64,000 bases of DNA from the NCBI GenBank assembly GCA_965247385.1, contig CBDFHG010000002.1, positions 62,001 through 126,000 on the forward strand, given 5' to 3'. The notes under the pieces are model-generated. The model was given only the letters and a program-made list of their open reading frames with translations. It did no database searches and was not told the origin of the DNA. The stretch comes from Thermohalobaculum sp965247385. Its GTDB lineage: Bacteria > Pseudomonadota > Alphaproteobacteria > Rhodobacterales > Rhodobacteraceae. Below, one piece after another: positions 43,870-53,151 of this stretch. Within the stretch, counting starts at the first letter, position 1. Each line of letters starts with the position of its first letter. A program made the position numbers and the translations under genes.

Positions 43870-45048
43870 ATGACCCGCCCCGGACGCCATTTCCTTCAGA
43901 TCCCCGGCCCCACCAACGTGCCGGACCGGGTGCTTCGCGCCATGGACAGCCCGACGATGGATCACCGGGGGCCGGAGTTTGCCGACCTCGGCAAGCGGGC
44001 GCTGGAAGGGATGAAACGGATCGTCAAGACCGAGGCCGGGCAGGTGGTTATCTACCCCGCATCGGGCACTGGCGCCTGGGAGGCGGCATTGGTCAACACC
44101 TGCTCACCCGGCGACAAACTGGTGATGTTCGAGACCGGGCATTTCGCCTGGCTGTGGGACAAGCTGGCGCGGCGCATCGGGCTGGAGCCGCAGGTGATCG
44201 GCTCCGATTGGCGCCGGGCGGCGGACCCGGACGCTATAGAGGCGGCGCTCAGGGCCGATTCCGCCCATGAAATTAAAGCGGTCTGCGTGGTGCAGAACGA
44301 AACTTCGACAGGCTGCACCACCCACGTCGATGAGGTCCGCGCGGCAATCGACGCGGCCGGGCACCCGGCGCTGCTGATGGTCGATACCATCTCGTCGCTG
44401 GCCTCGATCGACATGCGGATGGACGAATGGGGCGTCGATGTCATCGTCGCGGGCAGCCAGAAGGGTCTGATGCTGCCCCCCGGAATGGCGTTCAACGCCA
44501 TCAGCCCGAAGGCGATGAAGGCGCACAAGACCGCGCGCCTGCAACGCGCATATTGGGACTGGTCCGACATGCTTGGCCCGAACCAAAAGGGCTTCTTCCC
44601 CTACACCCCCGCCACCAACCTGCTGTATGGGTTGGTCGAAGCCATCGACATGCTGGAGGAGGAAGGGCTGGACAACGTCTTCGCCCGCCACGATCGCCAC
44701 GCCGAGGCGACCCGGCGCGCGGTGCAGGCCTGGGGCCTCGAAGTGCTGTGCGTCGAGCCGCGCCACTACTCGAGCTCGCTGACCGCGGTGTTGATGCCGG
44801 AGGGGCACTCGGCGGATGCCTTCCGGGGCGTGGTGCTTGAGAACTTCAACATGTCGCTGGGCTCCGGCCTCAGCAAGGTCGCCTACAAGGTGTTTCGCAT
44901 CGGCCATCTGGGCGACTTCAACGACCTGATGCTGATGGGGACATTGTCGGGTGTGGAGATGGGTCTTGGGTTGGCCGGTGTGCCGCATCAGCGGGGCGGG
45001 GTGGATGCAGCGATGCGGTGTTTGGCGGAGACGGCACCGAACAAATGA
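43870..45048 (+). CDS. Serine/aspartate-glyoxylate aminotransferase family protein
   Basis: A 392-residue class V PLP aminotransferase: FLQIPGPTNVPDRVLRAM, VVIYPASGTGAWEAALVNTC, ETSTGCTTHVDEVR, LLMVDTISSLASIDMRMDEW, and VIVAGSQKGLMLPPGMAF with the PLP-binding lysine. This matches serine-glyoxylate aminotransferase (SgaA) and the closely related aspartate-glyoxylate enzyme of the beta-hydroxyaspartate route (BhcA); the other bhc genes are not here, so SgaA-like is the safer call. GGGAG lies eight bases before the ATG at 43870. Its stop overlaps the start of the zinc-ribbon gene. Confidence 0.9.
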   Translation: MTRPGRHFLQIPGPTNVPDRVLRAMDSPTMDHRGPEFADLGKRALEGMKRIVKTEAGQVVIYPASGTGAWEAALVNTCSPGDKLVMFETGHFAWLWDKLARRIGLEPQVIGSDWRRAADPDAIEAALRADSAHEIKAVCVVQNETSTGCTTHVDEVRAAIDAAGHPALLMVDTISSLASIDMRMDEWGVDVIVAGSQKGLMLPPGMAFNAISPKAMKAHKTARLQRAYWDWSDMLGPNQKGFFPYTPATNLLYGLVEAIDMLEEEGLDNVFARHDRHAEATRRAVQAWGLEVLCVEPRHYSSSLTAVLMPEGHSADAFRGVVLENFNMSLGSGLSKVAYKVFRIGHLGDFNDLMLMGTLSGVEMGLGLAGVPHQRGGVDAAMRCLAETAPNK

Positions 45049-45608
45049 AACCGAGCAAGGCCGACCGCCGCCGCGTCCGAGTTCGCAAACGGGCGATCAG
45101 AAAACTCCATCATATCAAGACAAAGCATCGCTTCGTCGATCATCCGCGCTATGGAAATCAGCCAATTCCTTCAGGAGAAAATTATACGCTGGGGGAGGTT
45201 CGCAGTGCCTTCTGGCAATATGGCAGTTCCGTATATGGCCAGAAGTTGATTTTCCCCCAGACTGCGATCCGTGCCGATGTTACGAAGCAAGAATACGGAT
45301 GCTCTCCCCGGGGGCTCTACGTCGACATCGCGAGGCCGTGCCGAACGTGCGGCCGCTGGTTTCTATTCTACGCGCTGGAGCAGAAATACTGGTTCGAAAC
45401 GCTTGGCTTTTTCGTGGATGCGGACTGCGTGAATTGTCAGGATTGCCGACATGACGAGCACACATTCAAGGGCGACACCGACCGTTACCGTGATTTGCTG
45501 GCCAAGGGCGGCAAATCTGATGCTGAATGGTCTGAGTTATCGGAACTGGGTGACCTGCTTTTTGCCAGGGGTTACATCAAGAAGGCCGAAACACTGCTGA
45601 AGACATGA
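45045..45608 (+). CDS. Zinc-ribbon protein of unknown function
   Basis: A 187-residue basic protein starting MKPSKADRRRVRVRKRAIRK. The core ARPCRTCGRWFLFYALEQKY, WFETLGFFVDADCVNCQDCR carries two CxxC-type pairs 28-30 residues apart and fits the probable zinc-ribbon family in which CxxC, EQ-F/Y and GF precede a second Cys pair. Partner or substrate unknown. Its ATG overlaps the aminotransferase stop by four bases, so the two are translated together. GC content is lower than its neighbours. Confidence 0.75.
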   Translation: MKPSKADRRRVRVRKRAIRKLHHIKTKHRFVDHPRYGNQPIPSGENYTLGEVRSAFWQYGSSVYGQKLIFPQTAIRADVTKQEYGCSPRGLYVDIARPCRTCGRWFLFYALEQKYWFETLGFFVDADCVNCQDCRHDEHTFKGDTDRYRDLLAKGGKSDAEWSELSELGDLLFARGYIKKAETLLKT

Positions 45609-45633
45609 AGGCCAAAGAGGATGAGAAAGTAAT

Positions 45634-46413
45634 ATGACCAAAGACCTCCTTTACGAAATCACCGGGGGCACCGGTTGGGTCACATTCAACCGCCCCGACA
45701 GCCGCAACGCCCTGACCTTCGCCATGTATGAGGGGCTGGCCGAGATCTGCGCCAACGCCCCCACCGATGGCTCCATCAAGGCCATCGTCATCCGGGGCGC
45801 GGGCGACCGGGCCTTCGCGGCGGGCACCGACATGACCCAGTTCCGGGGGTTTGCCACCGCGCAGGACGCCTGGGACTACGAGGCGACGATGGAGGGTGTA
45901 CTCGACCGGATCGAGTGTTGTCCGATCCCCACCCTCGCCGCCATCACCGGGGCCTGCACCGGCGGGGGTGCGGCCATCGCCGCCTGCTGTGACCTGCGGA
46001 TCACCGATGCCCGGCTGAAATTCGGCTTCCCCATTGCCCGGACGCTCGGCAACTGCCTGTCGGTCGCCTCGCTGGCCCGACTCTCGGCGCTGATCGGCCC
46101 GGCACGGGTGCGTGAGATAATCTTCACCGCCCGGCTGGTCGGGGCGGACGAGGCGCAGGCGGTGGGGCTGGTCTCCGAGGTGCTGGAGGACGCCGATGCG
46201 GTGATGTCGCGGGCCGGGGAACTTGCACAACTGCTCGCGACCCATGCGCCGCTGACGCTGCGGGTGACCAAGGAGGGCCTCAGGCGGCTGCGCAATGGCG
46301 GGCCGGGTGCTGCGGACCACGATTTGATCGAGACCGCCTATATGAGCGAAGATTTCAAGGAGGGCATGGAAGCCTTCCTCGCCAAGCGTCCGCCACAGTG
46401 GAAGGGGTGCTGA
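45634..46413 (+). CDS. Enoyl-CoA hydratase/isomerase family protein
   Basis: A 259-residue crotonase-fold protein: WVTFNRPDSRNALTFAMYE, DRAFAAGTDMTQFRGF, AITGACTGGGAAIAACCDLRI, LKFGFPIARTLGNCLS, and the tail SEDFKEGMEAFLAKRPPQWKG. The glutamate pair of a classic hydratase is not apparent (P-I-A-R-T-L-G at that place), so another crotonase reaction is possible. It lies 25 bases after the zinc-ribbon gene and directly before the CoA-transferase. Confidence 0.9.
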   Translation: MTKDLLYEITGGTGWVTFNRPDSRNALTFAMYEGLAEICANAPTDGSIKAIVIRGAGDRAFAAGTDMTQFRGFATAQDAWDYEATMEGVLDRIECCPIPTLAAITGACTGGGAAIAACCDLRITDARLKFGFPIARTLGNCLSVASLARLSALIGPARVREIIFTARLVGADEAQAVGLVSEVLEDADAVMSRAGELAQLLATHAPLTLRVTKEGLRRLRNGGPGAADHDLIETAYMSEDFKEGMEAFLAKRPPQWKGC

Positions 46414-46414
46414 G

Positions 46415-47617
46415 GTGGGTGGCAAACCGAAGGGCCCGCTGGATGGTATGAAGGTGATCGAGCTGGCCCATGTCATGGCCGGGCCGGTCTGCGGGTTGAT
46501 GCTGTCCGATATGGGGGCCGACGTCATCAAGGTGGAGAAGCCCACCGGTGATGATGCCCGCCGGGCGATCCCACCGGAAATCGCCGGGGAATCAGCCTCC
46601 TACATGATGGTCAACCGCAACAAGCGCGGCATCGTGCTGAACCTGAAGGACAGTCGCGCGGTAACGATCCTGAAGAAGATGCTGGCCACAGCGGATGTGG
46701 TCATCGAGAACTACCGCAAAGGCACCATGGAGCGGCTGGGGTTGGGCTATGACGAACTGCGCCGCGCAAATTCCGGCCTGATCTTTGGCGAAATTTCCGG
46801 CTTTGGCCGGACCGGGCCTTACGCCGAGCGGGGCGGATTCGATCTGATCGCCCAGGGCATGTCCGGGCTGATGGCGATCACCGGCGAAGGGCCGGGCCGC
46901 CCGCCGGTCAAGGTCGGCGCTCCGGTCTCGGACATCACCGCCGGGATACTGCTGGCGATGGGGGTTTCTGCCGCCTATGCTAGGCGCCTGCAAACCGGCG
47001 AGGGGCAGCGGGTGGATACTTCGCTGTTCGAGGCGGCGATCACCCATACCTACTGGCAATCAGCCATCGCGCTGGCGACCGGTGTGTCACCCGGCCCGAT
47101 GGGCTCGGCGCATCCGCTGAACGCGCCCTATCAGGCGTTCCGGACCGCCGACGGCTGGATCAATATCGGTGCGGCCAACCAGACCAATTGGGAGCGTCTG
47201 GTGCGGATCATCGGCGCGCCGGGGTTGAGCGACGACCCGCGGTTCCGTGAAAACACCGGGCGCATGGCCAATCTGGAGGCGCTGACGGATACGCTGAACG
47301 CGATCTTCGGCCAAAAGACCACGGATGAATGGCTCGAATTGTTGGAAGATGGCGGATTCCCCGCCGGGCCAGTGCTGTCGGTCGCCGAGATGCACGCCGA
47401 TCCGCAGACCCTCGCCCGCGAAATGTTGGTGGCAACCGATCACCCGGTGGCAGGAACGGTCGAGACCCTCGGCCTGCCGGTAAAGTTCGCCAATACCCCC
47501 GGCGGCATCCGGTGCCCGGCGCCGACGTTGGGTCAGCATACGCGCGAGGTGCTGGCGGAGTACGGGTTTGATGATGCCGAGACCGAAGGCTTCATCGCGG
47601 CAGGCGTGGTGGGCTGA
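46415..47617 (+). CDS. CaiB/BaiF-type CoA-transferase (class III)
   Basis: A 400-residue class III CoA-transferase: DGMKVIELAHVMAGPVCGLM, SDMGADVIKVEKP, NRNKRGIVLNLKD, ADVVIENYRKGTMERLGLGYDEL, FGRTGPYAERGGFDLIAQGMSGLM, GAPVSDITAGILLAMG (expected catalytic Asp). A GTG at 46415 starts one base after the hydratase stop, and GGAAGGGG lies just upstream. Together with the hydratase it forms a second CoA-ester module similar in gene content to that at 18295-20290. Confidence 0.92.
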   Translation: MGGKPKGPLDGMKVIELAHVMAGPVCGLMLSDMGADVIKVEKPTGDDARRAIPPEIAGESASYMMVNRNKRGIVLNLKDSRAVTILKKMLATADVVIENYRKGTMERLGLGYDELRRANSGLIFGEISGFGRTGPYAERGGFDLIAQGMSGLMAITGEGPGRPPVKVGAPVSDITAGILLAMGVSAAYARRLQTGEGQRVDTSLFEAAITHTYWQSAIALATGVSPGPMGSAHPLNAPYQAFRTADGWINIGAANQTNWERLVRIIGAPGLSDDPRFRENTGRMANLEALTDTLNAIFGQKTTDEWLELLEDGGFPAGPVLSVAEMHADPQTLAREMLVATDHPVAGTVETLGLPVKFANTPGGIRCPAPTLGQHTREVLAEYGFDDAETEGFIAAGVVG

Positions 47618-47627
47618 GACCGGACCG

Positions 47628-48218
47628 CTACACGATCAAGGCGTCGCTCCATCCACTCTCGCCGATGATCCGGTGGTGCCAGACGCCGCCCCTCGGGGTG
47701 ATGTGGAGGGGCAGGGCGTTGGGCATTCGGGGCAGGTCCGGGGCGACCGAGACATAGTGTCTGGCCGAAATCCACAACCCGCCATGAGCGACGATCAGGG
47801 TGTTCGGCCCCATCCGCACGGCGCGTTGCATCGCGGCCCAGGTGCGGGCGCAGAAATCCTCGAAGCGCTCACCGTTCGGGGGAATATAGCTGCCCCGGAA
47901 GTAATCCTGCAGCCAGGGGCCGTGCGGGTCGCCCTGGTGATCGCCCAGATGGCACTCCATCAGGTCGGGGTCGACCGAGATATCCAACCCCAGCATATCC
48001 GCCGCCACCTTTGCGGTATCATGGGCGCGGCTGAGCGGACTGGCGACGATGCGCGCTATCGGCTGGCCGCGCAGTGCATCCGCCGCCTGCGCCGCCTGAG
48101 CGCGCCCGAGATCGTTCAGCTTGGAGTCAAGCTGGCCCTGCGTGCGTCCTTCCCGGTTCCAGTGCGTCTCGCCGTGGCGGAGGAAATAGAACGGGTGGTC
48201 GAACTGCATCGCAGGCAT
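47628..48218 (-). CDS. Histidine phosphatase (phosphoglycerate mutase-like) family protein
   Basis: A 196-residue protein with the catalytic LRHGETHWNREGRTQGQLD (RHG at 14-16), ASPLSRAHDTAKVAADML, an acid residue in MECHLGDHQG, and the second histidine in NTLIVAHGG. The family removes phosphate from small metabolites or proteins; this one has no diagnostic neighbour. It is convergent with the CoA-transferase, their stops ten bases apart, and divergent from the PrpF-like gene. Confidence 0.9.
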   Translation of the reverse strand: MPAMQFDHPFYFLRHGETHWNREGRTQGQLDSKLNDLGRAQAAQAADALRGQPIARIVASPLSRAHDTAKVAADMLGLDISVDPDLMECHLGDHQGDPHGPWLQDYFRGSYIPPNGERFEDFCARTWAAMQRAVRMGPNTLIVAHGGLWISARHYVSVAPDLPRMPNALPLHITPRGGVWHHRIIGESGWSDALIV

Positions 48219-48396
48219 TCTCCATATGAGTCACGGTGACAACGCAACGATCATGTAGGGAATGACCGTTCTGATTGACAGCCCGGAGTTGCGCTCCGTA
48301 GCCTTCACAACTGATCGGGAAGATGGCATGTCCGAGGAAAAAACGAAACGCGCTTTCAAGATTTTTTGCAGTCAGCTCGGAACAGGATGCGTTGAG

Positions 48397-49563
48397 ATGG
48401 AACAGAATTCTCACCTTGTGAAATTCATGCGGGGCGGCACCTCGAAGGGGCTGTTCTTCCGCGCCGAGGACCTGCCCGCCGATTGGGCCGAACGCGAACG
48501 CTTCCTATTGCGCGCCACCGGCAGTCCCGACCCGTATGGGCGGCAGCTCGACGGCATGGGGGGTGGTGTCTCGTCGCTGTCGAAGGCGATGGTGGTCTCG
48601 CGCTCTGAGCGCGCGGGCGTGGATGTGGATTATCACTTCTCCCAGATTGCCATCGGCGAGCGTATGATCGATTACCGGTCAAATTGCGGCAACCTTTCGT
48701 CGGCTGTCGGGGTATTCGCGATCGAGACGGGGATGGTGCAGGCACCGGACGGGCAAGCTCTGGTTCGGATGTTCAATGTCAACACGCAGAAGCGGGTCGA
48801 CTGCGTTCTGCAAGTATCGGGCGGCCGGGCCAAAGTGAACGGCGATTGCGCCATTGCAGGTGTCGCGGGCACGGGTGCGCCGATCCGGCTCGACTTTCTG
48901 GAACCGGGGGGTGCCGGGACTGGAAAGCTGTTGCCCACCGGCGCACCCGTCGATCTGTTGGAGTTGCCTGGTGGTAGCTCGATCGCCGCATCGATTGTCG
49001 ATGCGGTGAACCTGTGTGTTTTCGTCCGGGCCGTCGATCTGGGCCTTGCTGGAACCGAATTGCCGCTGGAGCTTCGCGGCGAAATCGAGATCATGAACCG
49101 GCTGGAGGCGATCCGCGCCGAGGCGGCGGTGAGGGCGGGTGTCGCTGCAAATGTCAGGGAGGCGACACTTGCCTCGCCTGCGATTCCGAAGGTCGCTATG
49201 GTGACTGCGGCCATTGATGCGCCGACACTTTCTGGCGAAAACGTCAACGCAGAAGACTGCGACATCCAGGTGCGCATGATCTCGATGGGTGTACCGCATC
49301 TGGCAATCCCGTTAACCGGTGCGATGTGCGTCGGCGTGGCGGCGCAGGTCGCCGAAACGCTGGTGCAGCAATGCGCCCGCCAGGTCGCGCCGGGGCAGCC
49401 GTTTCGTTCCGGCCACGGCTCCGGCGTCTTGCCGGTGGAGGCGGTTGTGACTCAGCGGGACGGCGTTTGGTTTGCCGAGCGCGCCAGCGCTCACCGCACT
49501 GCGCGGGTGTTGATGGAGGGTCGGGTTTTCGCACCGATCGAAGAATTTGAACTGGCGGAATGA
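48397..49563 (+). CDS. PrpF-family isomerase/tautomerase
   Basis: A 388-residue protein of the PrpF group (2-methylaconitate isomerase, oxalomesaconate tautomerase), with a diaminopimelate-epimerase-like double fold: LVKFMRGGTSKGLFFRAEDL, QLDGMGGGVSSLSKAMVVS, IDYRSNCGNLSSAVGVFA, and GHGSGVLPVEAVV near the end. The frame is open from 48262, but I chose the ATG at 48397 because family similarity begins there; the first 45 codons of the longer reading are unlike PrpF. No prpC/prpB/acnD genes are next to it, so the substrate is open. Confidence 0.88.
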   Translation: MEQNSHLVKFMRGGTSKGLFFRAEDLPADWAERERFLLRATGSPDPYGRQLDGMGGGVSSLSKAMVVSRSERAGVDVDYHFSQIAIGERMIDYRSNCGNLSSAVGVFAIETGMVQAPDGQALVRMFNVNTQKRVDCVLQVSGGRAKVNGDCAIAGVAGTGAPIRLDFLEPGGAGTGKLLPTGAPVDLLELPGGSSIAASIVDAVNLCVFVRAVDLGLAGTELPLELRGEIEIMNRLEAIRAEAAVRAGVAANVREATLASPAIPKVAMVTAAIDAPTLSGENVNAEDCDIQVRMISMGVPHLAIPLTGAMCVGVAAQVAETLVQQCARQVAPGQPFRSGHGSGVLPVEAVVTQRDGVWFAERASAHRTARVLMEGRVFAPIEEFELAE

Positions 49564-49701
49564 GCCTACGGGTCAAACATTGGACCGGGCCCCATTGCGC
49601 TGCATTGGCCAGATGGGATATCGCATCCTGATTATGGCGTCCGGCGCGCGCTGTCCGGCATGTCCTGACCTTAACAACCGAGCAAACGGCACCAAAAACC
49701 G

Positions 49702-50505
49702 ATGACCAGAACCCCGCAATACGAAATCCACGCCCTCAAATATGCCGAGGCCGAGCGCGATTCACGCGACTGTTTCCTGATGCCCGATTCCCATGACGGA
49801 CCGATGCCGATGGACTATTTCGTCTGGCTGATCCGTGGCGAAGGCCGCACAATCCTGCTCGACACCGGGTTCAACGAGGCCCGTGCCAAGGCGCGCAAGC
49901 GAAAGTTCCTCCGTTGCCCGACCAAGGGGCTGGCGGCGTTGGGAGTGAAGCCGGACAAGATTGAGACGGTGATCCTCAGCCATCTGCATTACGACCATGC
50001 GGGCAATCTGGACTTGTTCCCGAACGCGGAATTCATCGTTCAGGACGCGGAGGTGAACTTCGCCACCGGGCGCTACATGCGCTATAAGGCGGCGCGCCAG
50101 GCCTTCGAGGCAGACGATGTGGCCACCCTGATCCACGCCAATTATGCTGGCCGTGTGCGGTTCTTCGACGGCGACGCCGAGCTGATTCCCGGGATCGGAC
50201 TGCATCTGGTCGGCGGCCACAGCCGGGGGCTTCAGGCGGTCTCGGTCAACACCAAACGCGGGCTGGTGGTGCTGGCAGCGGATGCGGCGCATTACTATGC
50301 CAACATCACCCGCGGCAACCCGTTCCCGACCGTCGCCGACGTGCCGGAATACTGCGAGAGCCACGAGCGGTTGTTCCGGCTGGCGGGCGGGCTGCACCGG
50401 TTGATCCCGGGGCACGACCCGAAGGTGATGGAGCTCTACCCCGCCCATGCCAACGACGTGATGACCGTCGATCTGACCGTCGAGCCGCTGGACAAGGTCA
50501 GATGA
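49702..50505 (+). CDS. MBL-fold hydrolase (N-acyl homoserine lactonase-like)
   Basis: A 267-residue metallo-beta-lactamase-fold protein: ILLDTGFNEARAKARKRKFL, zinc motif ILSHLHYDHAGNLDLFP (HxHxDH at about 94-99), VGGHSRGLQAV for the next histidine, LAADAAHYYANITRG and LIPGHDPKVM for the last. The closest remembered group is the AHL-lactonase-like proteins, but many members hydrolyse other esters or lactones. It shares four bases with the start of a truncated acyl-CoA synthetase gene, indicating an operon. Confidence 0.9.
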   Translation: MTRTPQYEIHALKYAEAERDSRDCFLMPDSHDGPMPMDYFVWLIRGEGRTILLDTGFNEARAKARKRKFLRCPTKGLAALGVKPDKIETVILSHLHYDHAGNLDLFPNAEFIVQDAEVNFATGRYMRYKAARQAFEADDVATLIHANYAGRVRFFDGDAELIPGIGLHLVGGHSRGLQAVSVNTKRGLVVLAADAAHYYANITRGNPFPTVADVPEYCESHERLFRLAGGLHRLIPGHDPKVMELYPAHANDVMTVDLTVEPLDKVR

Positions 50506-50604
50506 ATCTATCGCTCGGCCTGACTCAGGTCGCACGGCGTTCGCCGGATAATCCGGCGATCCTGTGGGACGGGGGCAGTCTGAGCTATGCCGGATTCGAG
50601 GATC
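50502..50604 (+). pseudogene. Acyl-CoA synthetase (AMP-forming) N-terminal stump
   Basis: From an ATG that overlaps the upstream stop (ATGA), 34 codons read MNLSLGLTQVARRSPDNPAI then LWDGGSLSYAGFE, the opening of an AMP-dependent acyl-CoA ligase. At about 50605 the sequence passes into IS630 DNA. The rest of the ligase gene is not in the window. Confidence 0.75.
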
Positions 50605-51102
50605 CCAGTTGCTTGCCGACCGTGCGTTCGTGCATGACGACCCCGAACTGCGCCTCGATCCACCGCTTCAGGTCAATGCGCCGCCAGCGCACCACCCCGT
50701 CGATCTCCGGGTCGGGACCCTTCTCCATATGCGCGGCGAGCGCGGCCTTCTGCGCCGCCGAAAGCCGTGGCGGCTTCCCGGGCGAACGACGGTTGGAGAG
50801 GCCGGACAGCCCCTCGGCGTTGTAGCGGTGCACCCAGTCGCGCAACGTCTGCCGGTCCATCCCGCAGGTCGCCGCAGCGGTGGCCCGGTCCGCCCCCTCC
50901 AGCACCAGCGCAAGCGCCAGCATCCGTCGCGCCGCGCGCCCATTCTTCGCGCCCCTCGCCGCCGCTCGCAACTCCGCCGCCGTCATATCCGCGCGTGTAA
51001 TCTCGACACCTACCATTGCCACTCCTCCTCTGCGTCGATCACAGAGAGTCGGACTTTCGCTGATTTGGGAACCCCCAAGAGTCACTTGAGATGGCCGTTG
51101 GT
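50605..51102 (-). pseudogene. IS630 element, 5' half (copy 1)
   Basis: From the terminal repeat ATACCAACGGCC at 51102 inward, the minus strand has the leader and, from an ATG at 51016, MVGVEITRADMTAAELRAAA, ATCGMDRQTLRDWVHRYNAEG and a second helix-turn-helix up to HERTVGKQLG. These are the DNA-binding domains of an IS630 transposase. The DDE half is absent; the break is inside the acyl-CoA synthetase. Confidence 0.88.
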
Positions 51103-51192
51103 ATTATTCATAAAACCCATCATGAATCCCTTTGAATTCAAAGCCAACGGGGGACTTCAACTTTTGATCCAGAATCAGGGTTGGGGCGGGCG

Positions 51193-51343
51193 GTCTCCAT
51201 TGAAGAGTTGGGGGCTCAAGCTTGCCAAACGGGTCGGCGCCAAGAAGGCACGGGTGGCGGTGGCGCGGAAACTGGCCTGCCTGCTGTTGCGGCTTTGGAA
51301 AGACGGAACCCATTACGACGAGAAAGCTTGGCAGATGATCTGA
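51193..51343 (+). pseudogene. IS110-family transposase C-terminal remnant
   Basis: The frame ending at 51343 reads SPLKSWGLKLAKRVGAKKAR then VAVARKLACLLLRLWKDGTHYD, the last part of IS110 (transposase_20) proteins. Around it, 51103-51192 and 51344-51588 hold no recognisable gene. It lies between the outward-facing 5' ends of two IS630 copies. Confidence 0.7.
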
Positions 51344-51660
51344 GAGGAGAACACCTTTGGCCTGAAGGGGTCGAACCGGTGGGATGAGTGCGGTACAGTT
51401 GGTTGCAAGTGGATTTGCGTAAATTGGCTTGCGTTTAATCTTGCGTTTTATACAGTGCACCTCCCAGGTTCGAAAGCGGAAAGACCGGGATGCTGGCGCA
51501 GCCCAAGAGCCGACGCCGAAGAGAACCATGACCCGCATGCCGCGATCCATAAGGCCGTTTTAACTTGACGCAGCAGCCGAATGTAGAGAACGGCCCTCTC
51601 AAGTGACTCTTGGGGGTTCCCAAATCAGCGAAAGTCCGACTCTCTGTGATCGACGCATAG

Positions 51661-53151
51661 CAGCCCGTTGACGAAGCCGGCCCTGGACACGAGCGGCCTG
51701 GTCTGATTCTATGATATTCTGATTTGACCGGGAGGTTCGCCGATGTCGATGGGACTGCAGAAGGATCGTCAGGGTGATTTGATGGTGGGCTGGGCGGAGA
51801 TGCCGCGCTCGCCGGGTCATGTGTTTTACGACCGTCTTCAGTCGGTCCTGATTGAGGGCGGCTTCGACGACTTCGTCGAGGCGACCTGCCGGTGCTATTA
51901 CGCGGCCAGGACGGGAGCGCCTTCGGTGCCGCCGGGGCGCTATTTCCGCATGCATCTGGTGGGCTACTTCGAGGGCATCGACTCTGAGCGCGGGCTGGAA
52001 TGGCGCTGCTCGGATTCGCTGTCGCTGCGGGAGTTTCTGCGGCTGGAGAGCCGGGATCGTGTGCCGGACCATTCCTGGCTGTCGAAGACCCGCACGCGTC
52101 TGCCCCACGAGGTGCACGCGGTGGTCTTCGATTGGGTTCTGGCGCTGATCGCCGAGGCGGGTTTGGTGAAGGGCGACCGCATCGGGGTGGATGCCTCGAC
52201 CATGGAGGCCAACGCGGCGCTGCGCAACATCGTGCGGCGCGACACGGGTGAGGGCTACCGGGAGATGCTGGAGCATCTGGCCCGGGAGAGCGGCATCGAG
52301 ACGCCCACGGCCGAGGACCTGGCGCGTCTGGACCGCAAGCGCAAGGGCAAGAAGCTCTCGAACCAGGATTGGGTTTCCAGGAGCGACCCCGAGGCCAGGG
52401 TCGCCAGGATGAAGGACGGCACGACCCATCTGGCCTACAAGCCCGAGCACGCGGTGGATCTGGACACCGGGGCGGTGGTGGCGGCCGAGTTGCACCCAGC
52501 CGATGAGGGCGACACCACGACGCTTTTCAAGACCCTGGCGGCGGCCGAGGCAAACCTCGAGGCGGTGGCTGCGGCACCGACGCCAGAGAGCCCGGCCGAA
52601 TGCGTCACCGACAAGGGCTATTTCTCACGGGCGGTCTTGAAGGCCCTGGACGACAGTCCCTGGAAGACCCGGATCGCCGAGCCCAGGCAGAAGGGCTTTT
52701 CGCGCTGGCGCGATGACCAGGCGGCGCGCCGGGCGGTCACCAACAACCGCGTGCGGCTCAAGTCCGGGGTCGCCCGCGATGCCTTCAAGCTGCGCGCCGA
52801 GATCGTCGAGCGCTCCTTTGCCCACACCCTCGATCGCGGCGGCATGCGCCGAACCTGGCTGCGCGGGCGCGAGAACGTGCACAAGCGATACCTGCTTCAC
52901 GTCGCCGGCCACAACCTCTCGTTGCTGATGCGCCAACTCATCGGTGCCGGCACCCCGCGCCAGGCTGTGGCGGGCGGATATGGCGGTGTTTTCGTGCTTG
53001 TTGCGCCCTCTGGAGCCGTTCTGGTCGCTCAGATCGTCCTCATCGTCTCGGAGGATGGCGAAACCGCCGACGCCGCGTTATGTTTCGTCGTGGGGTGAAA
53101 CCCGGTCAAGTGGGGTGAAGCCCGGTAAATGGCGACTTTTTCAACGGGCTG
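51661..53151 (+). mobile_element. IS1182-type insertion sequence, copy C (1491 bp)
   Basis: Bounded by CAGCCCG inverted ends and an exact ATAG duplication (51657-51660 and 53152-53155). It carries the same two 20-bp tandem units as copy B, with two extra base changes. It sits in the leader of IS630 copy 2. Confidence 0.95.
51743..53098 (+). CDS. IS1182-type DDE transposase, copy C
   Basis: 451 residues, protein identical to copy B. Catalytic blocks GDRIGVDASTMEAN and CVTDKGYFS are intact, so at least one of the three copies is probably a functional transposase source. Confidence 0.93.
   Translation: MSMGLQKDRQGDLMVGWAEMPRSPGHVFYDRLQSVLIEGGFDDFVEATCRCYYAARTGAPSVPPGRYFRMHLVGYFEGIDSERGLEWRCSDSLSLREFLRLESRDRVPDHSWLSKTRTRLPHEVHAVVFDWVLALIAEAGLVKGDRIGVDASTMEANAALRNIVRRDTGEGYREMLEHLARESGIETPTAEDLARLDRKRKGKKLSNQDWVSRSDPEARVARMKDGTTHLAYKPEHAVDLDTGAVVAAELHPADEGDTTTLFKTLAAAEANLEAVAAAPTPESPAECVTDKGYFSRAVLKALDDSPWKTRIAEPRQKGFSRWRDDQAARRAVTNNRVRLKSGVARDAFKLRAEIVERSFAHTLDRGGMRRTWLRGRENVHKRYLLHVAGHNLSLLMRQLIGAGTPRQAVAGGYGGVFVLVAPSGAVLVAQIVLIVSEDGETADAALCFVVG

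Noticed and set aside
48262..48396. 45-codon N-terminal extension of the PrpF-like protein
   Set aside because: The residues are unlike PrpF proteins, which begin close to the MRGGTSKG motif; an ATG at 48397 fits better.
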